A DNA stretch of 15,795 nucleotides from SAR116 cluster bacterium (GTDB lineage Bacteria > Pseudomonadota > Alphaproteobacteria > Puniceispirillales > UBA1172). The stretch lies in assembly GCA_002691725.1 (NCBI GenBank), contig NZIT01000062.1, forward strand, positions 30,270 to 46,064, written 5' to 3'. Of this stretch, positions 1-5,529 are shown piece by piece; position 1 is the stretch's first letter, and each line of letters begins with the position of its first letter. The position numbers and the translations under genes are program-made. The notes beneath the pieces were generated by a model. It did not search any database and was not told the DNA's origin. It was given only the letters and a program-made list of their open reading frames with translations.

Positions 1-32
1 GTTTTGATATGGATAGAGGGTTTTGATATGGA
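1..32 (+). repeat. 13-bp direct repeat across the queF start
   Basis: GTTTTGATATGGA occurs at 1-13 and again at 20-32, a 19-nt period. The second copy contains the queF ATG (28-30). The first copy contains an out-of-frame ATG (9-11) that opens a five-codon frame, M-D-R-G-F, stopping at TGA 24-26, one base before the queF start. The queF ribosome site GAGGG lies between the copies. The repeat may extend left of the window. Confidence 0.8.
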
Positions 33-477
33 AAATCTTACACATTTAGGGAAGCCTTCGTCACTTCCTCAGTCACCAGAAGAAGCGGTCCTCGACCGTG
101 TGCCTAATCCGCATCCTGATACGATGTTTGTGGCAAGGTTTACGCAGCCTGAGTTTACCTCACTCTGCCCGGTCACGGCACAGCCTGATTTTGCCCATCT
201 TGTGATCGACTATATTCCGAATAAGTGGATGGTCGAGTCCAAGTCGCTGAAAATATATCTCAATAGCTTTCGCAATCATCAGGCCTTTCACGAAGCTTGT
301 ACGGTTGGTATTGGCAAGCGGCTCGTGGAATTGATGGAACCGCATTGGCTTCGTATTGGCGGCTATTGGTATCCGCGTGGCGGCATGCCGATTGATGTGT
401 TCTGGCAACATGGAACAGCTCCTGATGGTGTCTGGATACCTGATCAAGGTGTCGCCGGATACAGAGGCCGTGGCTAA
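28..477 (+). CDS. queF: NADPH-dependent 7-cyano-7-deazaguanine (preQ0) reductase
   Basis: QueF reduces the nitrile of preQ0 to the amine preQ1, a step in making the queuosine base of tRNA anticodons, in the cytoplasm. From the chosen ATG the protein has 149 residues, the size of the short one-domain QueF type. The active-site stretch [15 protein letters not shown] carries the Cys that forms the thioimide with substrate and the following Asp. The NADPH-binding family motif appears as [17 protein letters not shown] chose ATG 28 because GAGGG (16-20) lies 7 nt upstream; the frame stays open to a TTG at 4 that has no visible ribosome site. The next gene is convergent, 27 nt away, so queF appears to end its transcription unit. 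A 13-bp duplication spans the start (see repeat). Confidence 0.95.
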   Translation: MENLTHLGKPSSLPQSPEEAVLDRVPNPHPDTMFVARFTQPEFTSLCPVTAQPDFAHLVIDYIPNKWMVESKSLKIYLNSFRNHQAFHEACTVGIGKRLVELMEPHWLRIGGYWYPRGGMPIDVFWQHGTAPDGVWIPDQGVAGYRGRG

Positions 478-504
478 TCCCTGCCAATTGCCCAATATCG
501 GTCT

Positions 505-1476
505 TTAGAGCATGTTAAGGGCGCGGTTAAATATGTCTTGATCGACATTGCCGCCAGAAACAATCACGACCGTCGTTTTATTCTTGGCATCGACTTTGCC
601 AGCCAAGATCGCGGCTAAGGCAACGGCACCGCCAGGTTCTGCCACTATCTTTAGATATCGCCACGCAACCGCAATGGCGTTAAGCGCGTCATCATCACTA
701 ACGGCAACGGCTTGGCTAACATGCTGGCTATTGATGGCAAAGGTCATCTCACCGGGCATGGGGGTGATGATCGCATCACAAATAGACCGTGCATCGGGAT
801 CATTGCTGACCCGCGCGCCGGATTCCAGTGATCGTTTGAAATCATCAAATCCATCAGGTTCGGCGGCAATGATAGCAACATCCGGGAAATGCTGGTGAAT
901 ACCAATGCTTATCCCTGCCAGCAAACCGCCGCCACCAGTACAGCAAATCAGCTGATCAGGAGTCACGTTTTGGTGCTTTAGCTCATCCGATATCTCAATC
1001 CCGATAGTGCCTTGCCCTGCGATCACGGGCAGATATTCAAAAGGCGGAATTAATGTTGCGCCTTGCTCTTTGGCTAGTTTAGCGCCAATGTCTTCCCGGC
1101 TTTCCTTATAGCGATCATAGGTCACAACCTGCCCGCCAAAGGCTTTTGTATTGGCGATTTTCATCGCTGGCGCGTCTTCGGGCATGATAATTGTTGCGAT
1201 CATCCCGCGTGAGGCAGCGGCGGCAGCAACGGCGGCGGCATGATTGCCTGATGAATAGGCGACAACATGCGTCACCGTATCGGGCAAGTTCCAGATGGCG
1301 TTGGTAGCACCGCGGAACTTGAATGATCCGGTTTTCTGTAATGGCTCTGCCTTTACCAAAAGGCGCCCGCCTATGTGGTCGTTTAACAACGGGGATTCGA
1401 GCAAAGGCGTCTGAACAATATGCGGTGCTGTGCGTTTAACCGCAGCTTCCAGGTCTCTATAACGTGGCAGTATCAT
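505..1476 (-). CDS. PLP-dependent serine/threonine dehydratase-like protein without ACT domain
   Basis: This is a fold-type II PLP enzyme of the serine/threonine dehydratase family, 323 residues. Lys53 in KTGSFKFRGA is the expected Schiff-base lysine. SSGNH (75-79) is the substrate carboxylate loop, GGGGL (181-185) the PLP phosphate loop, and SGGN (307-310) holds the Ser near the pyridine nitrogen. EPDGFDD (206-212) matches the divalent-metal site of serine racemase-like members, with Glu206 and Asp212 kept. There is no C-terminal ACT domain, so feedback control by isoleucine is not expected. Threonine or serine ammonia-lyase, 3-hydroxyaspartate ammonia-lyase, serine racemase and EutB-type hydroxyectoine degradation enzymes all look alike here, so the substrate stays open. 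AGGA lies about 8 nt before the ATG. It is divergent from dapA and convergent with queF. Confidence 0.85.
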   Translation of the reverse strand: MILPRYRDLEAAVKRTAPHIVQTPLLESPLLNDHIGGRLLVKAEPLQKTGSFKFRGATNAIWNLPDTVTHVVAYSSGNHAAAVAAAAASRGMIATIIMPEDAPAMKIANTKAFGGQVVTYDRYKESREDIGAKLAKEQGATLIPPFEYLPVIAGQGTIGIEISDELKHQNVTPDQLICCTGGGGLLAGISIGIHQHFPDVAIIAAEPDGFDDFKRSLESGARVSNDPDARSICDAIITPMPGEMTFAINSQHVSQAVAVSDDDALNAIAVAWRYLKIVAEPGGAVALAAILAGKVDAKNKTTVVIVSGGNVDQDIFNRALNML

Positions 1477-1604
1477 TTTATCTATCCTGATTTATATAGG
1501 CGGTATTATTCTATTTAATCTTTGATCAAAACGAAACCTTGAAGTATAGCGCGGTTAGTTTTATTGTCGCATATCAGAAAACTGACTTTATGGGATATAA
1601 GATA
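1477..1604. promoter_or_regulatory. divergent intergenic region between the dehydratase gene and dapA
   Basis: These 128 nt must hold the start signals for both divergent genes. Toward dapA the best pair I can find is TTGAAG (1539-1544), a 17-nt spacer and TATTGT (1562-1567), each only 4 of 6 to the sigma70 consensus. Toward the dehydratase gene, the minus strand carries AATAATACCGCC (1499-1510), related to the TATAATACCGT motif upstream of folK and rsh, but with no good -35 box. No riboswitch-like fold was evident by eye. Treat the exact promoter positions as unproven. Confidence 0.35.
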
Positions 1605-2504
1605 ATGATGACAGGCGATCCACTTTTTCGGGGTTCATATGTTGCTCTGGTGACGCCATTTAAGAATGGCGCTGTTGATGAAGCCGCCTTTCGAAAATTA
1701 GTCTCATGGCAAATTAGCGAAGGCACAAAAGGCCTTATTCCCGTTGGCACAACAGGCGAGTCGCCAACCCTTAGCCATGATGAGCATAAGCTTGTGGTAG
1801 AATTATGTATTGATGAAGCGGCTGGTCGGGTGCCTGTCATTGCTGGCGCTGGCTCAAACTCAACGGCTGAGGCGGTTGATTTTGTCCGTCATGCTAGCCA
1901 AGTAGGGGCTAATGCGGTTCTTGTCGTGACGCCATATTATAATAAACCCACGCAAAATGGCTTAATGCGGCATTACGAAGCTGTCGCCGAGGCATCAGAT
2001 GTACCGGTTGTAATTTATGATATTCCGGGGCGTTCGGTTGTCAGCATGGATATTGATACGATGGTCGCATTAGCCGAGCATCCCAATATTACTGGCGTCA
2101 AAGATAGCTCACAAGATTTATCCAGACCAACCATGCTGACCAATGCCATTGGTTCAGGATTTAGCATGTTATCGGGTGAAGATGGGACGGCGTTGCCATT
2201 TCGTGCGGCTGGCGGCCATGGCTGTATTTCGGTTACTGCCAATGTCGCGCCTCGGATGCTGTCTGATATGCATGAAGCATGGGATAAGGGCGATATCGCG
2301 GCCGCTATGGCAATCAATGCCAGGATCATGCCGCTTCATAGCGCGATGTTCTGTGAAACTAGCCCGGGGCCAGTCAAATATGCGGCTAGTCTCTTAGGTA
2401 TTGGCATTGGCAGTGAGGAGCTGCGTCTGCCAATGACAGATATATCCGATACGTCAAAACAGACTGTTCGCCAGATCATGCAACAGCTTAATCTGATCAG
2501 CTAG
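1605..2504 (+). CDS. dapA: 4-hydroxy-tetrahydrodipicolinate synthase (DHDPS)
   Basis: DapA condenses pyruvate with aspartate-semialdehyde, the first committed step to diaminopimelate and lysine. From ATG 1605 it has 299 residues, against 292 in E. coli. Lys166 in GVKDSS forms the pyruvate Schiff base; Tyr138 and Arg143 (YDIPGR), Thr49-Thr50 (GTTGES) and Tyr112 (TPYYNKP) fill the other active-site roles. Counterparts of the E. coli lysine-feedback site are also present: Ser53, His58, His61, Asn85, Glu89 and Tyr111, so lysine inhibition is plausible. The frame is open back to a TTG at 1539, but family alignment starts near FRGSYVALVTPF; GGGA (1592-1595) lies 9 nt before ATG 1605, and ATG 1608 is also possible. 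It ends 18 nt before smpB, suggesting co-transcription. Confidence 0.96.
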   Translation: MMTGDPLFRGSYVALVTPFKNGAVDEAAFRKLVSWQISEGTKGLIPVGTTGESPTLSHDEHKLVVELCIDEAAGRVPVIAGAGSNSTAEAVDFVRHASQVGANAVLVVTPYYNKPTQNGLMRHYEAVAEASDVPVVIYDIPGRSVVSMDIDTMVALAEHPNITGVKDSSQDLSRPTMLTNAIGSGFSMLSGEDGTALPFRAAGGHGCISVTANVAPRMLSDMHEAWDKGDIAAAMAINARIMPLHSAMFCETSPGPVKYAASLLGIGIGSEELRLPMTDISDTSKQTVRQIMQQLNLIS

Positions 2505-2522
2505 GTCAAATAGGGGATCAAA

Positions 2523-2987
2523 ATGGCCTCGACCATATCTGTGGGGCGTGTTGCGGAAAACCGCAAGGCGCGTCATGATTACGATATTATTGAAACGATT
2601 GAAGCTGGTCTCATTCTGTTAGGCAGTGAGGTTAAATCGTTGCGCCGTGGCCGTGCCAGCATTGCGGAGGCTTATGCCGCTGAAGAATCTGGCCGATTAG
2701 TGCTGATTAACGCCAATATCCCCGAATATGATGGGGCGCGTGACAATCATGACCCTAAACGTCATCGCTATCTGCTCCTTAAAAAGAAAGAGCAAAACCG
2801 TCTTTTGGGGCATATTAATCGGGATGGAATGACGCTGGTGCCGCTTAGCCTTTATTTCAATAATCGGGGGCTGGCAAAGGTCGCGCTTGGTCTGGCCAAA
2901 GGCCGAAAGAAGCATGATAAACGTGAGGCGATTAAGCGCCGTGATTGGGACCGCCAAAAGGCAAGAGTGCTTAAAGGTGATTTATAA
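2523..2987 (+). CDS. smpB: SsrA (tmRNA)-binding protein SmpB
   Basis: SmpB binds tmRNA and brings it to stalled ribosomes for trans-translation and tagging of the unfinished protein. Its 154 residues match the family. The beta-barrel begins with [17 protein letters not shown] and continues through [14 protein letters not shown] and [14 protein letters not shown]. The basic C-terminal tail starting at [16 protein letters not shown] keeps the Lys-Lys-His cluster used in the decoding centre, and ends [20 protein letters not shown] (2512-2517) is 5 nt before the ATG. The last 17 bp overlap the 3' end of the minus-strand uracil-DNA glycosylase gene. The tmRNA gene itself is not in this window. Confidence 0.97.
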   Translation: MASTISVGRVAENRKARHDYDIIETIEAGLILLGSEVKSLRRGRASIAEAYAAEESGRLVLINANIPEYDGARDNHDPKRHRYLLLKKKEQNRLLGHINRDGMTLVPLSLYFNNRGLAKVALGLAKGRKKHDKREAIKRRDWDRQKARVLKGDL

Positions 2988-3609
2988 TCGCATTAATGCG
3001 AGTGAAAATATCATTGAACATAGGCTCAGTTAGTCGCCGCGTTTGGGTGTTATAGCGCGAGCAATGATAGGATGAAATGATTGTTCTGCCATCATCGAGT
3101 TGCCACTCCCCGCCATGACAAAACTTATAATCACGGCGTTTTAAGCCGAGCATATCCAGAAGCGAGGTATGGGCAATCTGACCTAATGTCATAAAAACCT
3201 TAACTTCTGGCATGTTCAGGAGGTCTTTTTCAAGAAACTGGCGGCAGGTTTTAATCTCTATGGGAAGGGGTTTATTTTGTGGCGGCAGGCAGCGCACCGA
3301 ATTGATAATTCTTGCCCCATGCAATGCCAGATCATCATCCCCATCAGGATCAAATTGCCCCGATGTCCAGCCATGTTTCTGCATCATGTGATAGAGCAAA
3401 TTACCCGCAAAATCCCCTGTAAATGGTCGCCCTGTTCGATTGGCGCCGCGCAATCCGGGGGCTAATCCAATGATCGCAATCTTCGCATCTATGGCACCAA
3501 AGCCATGCACCGGAGCATTATACCAGTCTGGAAATCTGGCTTGCTGAAGCTGGCGGAATTCCGCCAGCCGAGGGCATAATTGACAATCTTGGGGTGGATT
3601 AACGGTCAT
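2971..3609 (-). CDS. family 5 (UDGb-type) iron-sulfur uracil-DNA glycosylase
   Basis: A base-excision repair enzyme expected to remove uracil, and possibly other deaminated bases, from DNA. Of its 212 residues, Cys9, Cys12, Cys107 and Cys122 have the spacing of the 4Fe-4S ligands of family 4/5 glycosylases. Motif 1 reads [19 protein letters not shown] (48-66), where family 5 has Ala instead of a catalytic Asp or Asn. Motif 2 is [15 protein letters not shown] (180-194) with His182 and Asn187; Asp66 and Asn103 are further likely catalytic positions. It starts 10 nt after the stop of the NYN gene, and I see no Shine-Dalgarno before its ATG, so translation probably depends on coupling. Its 3' end overlaps smpB by 17 bp, tail to tail. 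Confidence 0.9.
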   Translation of the reverse strand: MTVNPPQDCQLCPRLAEFRQLQQARFPDWYNAPVHGFGAIDAKIAIIGLAPGLRGANRTGRPFTGDFAGNLLYHMMQKHGWTSGQFDPDGDDDLALHGARIINSVRCLPPQNKPLPIEIKTCRQFLEKDLLNMPEVKVFMTLGQIAHTSLLDMLGLKRRDYKFCHGGEWQLDDGRTIISSYHCSRYNTQTRRLTEPMFNDIFTRINAIINHL

Positions 3610-3619
3610 ATCAGATTGA

Positions 3620-4210
3620 TCAGGTAACGATTTCGGCTTCGGCTCTGGTTACATTTTTTGCATCTTCATGAAAATCATGATCACCGTGATCTTCGCGCTC
3701 GATCAGATGCTGTATCTGTTTCATTTCGATAAAATCATCAGCTTGCCGCCGTAAACTGTCAGCAACTAATTTATTACTTGAGACAACGGTAACACTAACC
3801 CCTTTATCTTGAACCTCATGCAAGAGCCGGCAAAAATCCCCGTCACCTGAAAATAACACGACATGCTCAACATGATTGGCAAGTTTGATCATATCAAGGG
3901 CGAGTTCCATATCCATATTGCCCTTAATTCGGCGTTGGCCAGTTTCGCTATTGGTGAAGTCACGCCACGGTTTAGACACCACCGTATAGCCATTATAATC
4001 CAGCCAATCAGCGATCCGCTTGATTGGTGAATATTCATTATTATCTGGCAAAGCGGTATAATAATACGCCCGCACCAGATGCCCGGATTGCCGTAAGACG
4101 CGCAATAATTTTTCAAAATCAACATCAAAACTAAGAGCTTTCGTGCTGGCGTGAAAGTTAGAGCCGTCAATGAAAACAGCAAAACGCAGATCAGGTTTAA
4201 TATTTAACAT
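3620..4210 (-). CDS. NYN-domain protein, LabA/DUF88 family, putative ribonuclease
   Basis: A 196-residue protein with the PIN-like NYN fold. The acidic residues expected to hold metal are Asp15 (FIDGSNFH), Asp100 and Asp106 (GNMDMELALDM), and Asp123 with Asp125 (FSGDGDF). NYN domains are predicted or shown RNases in several families; the substrate here cannot be read from sequence. After about residue 165 the chain becomes a His/Asp/Glu-rich tail (EREDHGDHDFHED) with no family motif. It lies upstream of the Fe-S uracil-DNA glycosylase, 10 nt apart and on the same strand, so the two are probably one transcript. A purine-rich AGAAAGAA stretch sits before the ATG. It is divergent from folK. Confidence 0.85.
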   Translation of the reverse strand: MLNIKPDLRFAVFIDGSNFHASTKALSFDVDFEKLLRVLRQSGHLVRAYYYTALPDNNEYSPIKRIADWLDYNGYTVVSKPWRDFTNSETGQRRIKGNMDMELALDMIKLANHVEHVVLFSGDGDFCRLLHEVQDKGVSVTVVSSNKLVADSLRRQADDFIEMKQIQHLIEREDHGDHDFHEDAKNVTRAEAEIVT

Positions 4211-4345
4211 TGTTATTCTTTCTATCGTTAAAATTAAAGACAGTTTGTTTTATAAGGAAAAATAAATGTGATGATTGATATAATACCGTTGCAACATAAA
4301 TATAATTCAGGCAATCATCGGAACTTCTTCTAAATTAGCATAAAT
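4211..4345. promoter_or_regulatory. AT-rich divergent intergenic region between the NYN gene and folK
   Basis: This 135-nt region is the longest gap in the window and is very AT-rich. On the plus strand there are two perfect TATAAT hexamers, at 4279-4284 (inside the shared ATATAATACCGT) and 4301-4306. TTGATA (4275-4280) precedes the second by a long 20-nt spacer; neither hexamer has a -35 box at 16-18 nt. On the minus strand TATAAA (complement of 4250-4255) could be a -10 for the NYN gene, again without a good -35. Confidence 0.4.
4278..4289 (+). promoter_or_regulatory. ATATAATACCGT motif upstream of folK
   Basis: A 12-mer identical to one upstream of rsh (5486-5497), with a shorter 9-bp version upstream of the minus-strand dehydratase gene. 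It contains a perfect -10 hexamer followed by A-CCG. It lies 56 nt before the folK ATG. It could be an extended -10 with its discriminator or a regulator site; no -35 is evident. Confidence 0.35.
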
Positions 4346-4849
4346 ATGATGAAAAAAAATTATAAAACTTATATTGGTATTGGTGCGAATTTATCAATAT
4401 CTGGTTACGATAATCCTAAATCGGGCTGTCTTGCCGCGCTTGATCGTCTCATCGCAGATACAGGATTAAGCGTCTTGGAGGTGTCGCCGTGGTATCGCAC
4501 CGAACCTGTTCCCGTATCCGATCAGCCATGGTTTTATAATGCTGTCGTTGCGGTTGAAACAGAACTGACAGCAGACCAACTGATTGCTGCTATTCATATT
4601 GTTGAGATGGATATGGGGCGCATCCGCGTTACCCGTAACGAAGCCCGTATCATAGATATGGATATTGTTGATTTCGCGGGTCAGGTGCAGTCAGAAAACC
4701 CAACATTACCGCATCCCAGAATGCATGAGCGCGCCTTTGTTCTCTATCCGTTGCGTGATCTTGCGCCAAAATGGGTGCATCCAGTGACCGGGCAATCCAT
4801 AGATGAGCTGGTCTTGCGGCTTCCCGATCAGAACATTAAGCCTGAGTAA
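4346..4849 (+). CDS. folK: 2-amino-4-hydroxy-6-hydroxymethyldihydropteridine diphosphokinase (HPPK)
   Basis: FolK transfers pyrophosphate from ATP to 6-hydroxymethyl-dihydropterin in folate synthesis. The protein has 167 residues, usual for a stand-alone HPPK. YIGIGANL (9-16) is the N-terminal strand; VSPWYRTEPV and DQPWFYNAVVAVET form the pterin pocket. Arg101, Asp104 and Asp106 in RIIDMDI match the E. coli Arg and the two Mg-binding Asp residues; HPRMHERAFVLYPL (123-136) carries the ATP-site His and Arg. ATG 4346 is followed directly by a second ATG (4349). No Shine-Dalgarno is visible within 20 nt of either, unlike most neighbours. No other folate gene is in the window. The 102-nt gap to rpoZ contains a candidate promoter. 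Confidence 0.95.
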   Translation: MMKKNYKTYIGIGANLSISGYDNPKSGCLAALDRLIADTGLSVLEVSPWYRTEPVPVSDQPWFYNAVVAVETELTADQLIAAIHIVEMDMGRIRVTRNEARIIDMDIVDFAGQVQSENPTLPHPRMHERAFVLYPLRDLAPKWVHPVTGQSIDELVLRLPDQNIKPE

Positions 4850-4893
4850 TCATGTCATCATCATCATTTGAGCTATCTAAATCATGTCAGGTG

Positions 4894-4922
4894 TTGTCTT
4901 TTTTTCATAAATTGATTATAAA
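4894..4922 (+). promoter_or_regulatory. candidate sigma70-type promoter for rpoZ
   Basis: TTGTCT (4894-4899) and TATAAA (4917-4922) are separated by exactly 17 nt, matching the -35 and -10 consensus at 4 and 5 of 6 positions. Transcription would begin near 4929, about 23 nt before the rpoZ ATG, leaving room for the GGAG ribosome site. This is the best-spaced promoter candidate in the window, found by eye only. Confidence 0.45.
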
Positions 4923-4951
4923 GCGTTTCCCCTTCATATGGAGTTTAGAAC

Positions 4952-5431
4952 ATGGCTCGCGTCACCGTCGAAGATTGTATTGAAAAAATCAGCAACCGTT
5001 TTGATCTTGTCTTGACTGCCGCTCAGCGTGCGCGCGGCATTGCTTCAGGTGATCCGCTAACGGTTGATCGTGATAATGACAAAAATCCTGTTGTTGCGTT
5101 GCGTGAGATTGCGGTTGAAACTATCTCCACCGAAGAGATTCAAGAAGAACTCATCAAAAGTCTTCAGCAAATTAGTCGGCGTGAAGAAGAACAGACTAGC
5201 AATGATGAGGCGGCAAGTATCGCCAAAGACGATATCTCAGCCTATACGAATGACAGCGTTGATCAGATTGCAGATGAAAGCGGAATGCAGGTTGAATCCG
5301 CAGGCGCAGAAGATACCCCAGCACCAGCCGCACTTGATACAGCAAATCATCTCACAGATGATGAAGGTAGCTTTGCTGATGAAGGTGGCTTTGGCGATAA
5401 CGATCTTGGCGCCGAAACAGATGAGATTTGA
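4952..5431 (+). CDS. rpoZ: RNA polymerase omega subunit
   Basis: Omega chaperones and stabilises the beta' subunit of RNA polymerase. The core (about residues 1-75) begins [20 protein letters not shown] and contains LTAAQRAR, the family signature. The initial MARVT matches the omega residues that help form ppGpp site 1 in E. coli polymerase. At 159 residues it is much longer than E. coli omega (91): residues from about 76 form a strongly acidic, low-complexity tail containing a duplicated [12 protein letters not shown] hexapeptide. GGAG (4940-4943) lies 8 nt before the ATG. The next gene is the (p)ppGpp synthetase/hydrolase, a common alphaproteobacterial arrangement. Confidence 0.95.
   Translation: MARVTVEDCIEKISNRFDLVLTAAQRARGIASGDPLTVDRDNDKNPVVALREIAVETISTEEIQEELIKSLQQISRREEEQTSNDEAASIAKDDISAYTNDSVDQIADESGMQVESAGAEDTPAPAALDTANHLTDDEGSFADEGGFGDNDLGAETDEI
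5360..5395 (+). repeat. in-frame 18-bp tandem duplication in the rpoZ tail
   Basis: Two adjacent 18-bp units (5360-5377, 5378-5395) match at 15 of 18 positions and start on codon boundaries. They encode DEGSFA and DEGGFG, residues 137-148 of omega, in the acidic C-terminal tail. Confidence 0.8.
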
Positions 5432-5485
5432 TCTGGCCTGATCTTGCTATTCGGGCTTGATCTGGTTATATAAACTGATATTAAA

Positions 5486-5497
5486 ATATAATACCGT
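5486..5497 (+). promoter_or_regulatory. ATATAATACCGT motif and -10-like box upstream of rsh
   Basis: Within the 98-nt gap between rpoZ and rsh, this 12-mer is identical to the one upstream of folK. TATAAT (5487-5492) would give a start near 5499. There is no good -35 at 16-18 nt; TTGATC (5457-5462) is 24 nt away. It may give rsh expression independent of rpoZ. Confidence 0.35.
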
Positions 5498-5529
5498 ATG
5501 ATCGCGCTTTTTGCTTGGCATAATTGCTG

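Noticed and set aside
160..495. A 111-residue open frame on the minus strand opposite queF
   Set aside because: No family motifs, no convincing ribosome site, and it is wholly antisense to a clear QueF; it is a shadow frame.
1539..1604. TTG start that would lengthen DapA by 22 residues
   Set aside because: The extension has no match to the DapA family, and the segment is needed as upstream region; ATG 1605 has a modest ribosome site.
3679..3691. Perfect inverted repeat GATCAC-C-GTGATC
   Set aside because: It lies inside the NYN coding region where codons for Asp and His alternate; with a one-base centre it is not a plausible hairpin, and coding bias explains it.
4848..4889. 10-bp direct repeat AATCATGTCA (4848-4857 and 4880-4889) after folK
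   Set aside because: Only two short AT-rich copies with no symmetry or partner elsewhere; chance is a sufficient explanation.
4880..4907. T-run after GTCAGGTGTTGTC as a folK terminator
   Set aside because: No inverted repeat precedes the T-run, so no hairpin forms; the T-run fits better within the spacer of the candidate rpoZ promoter.
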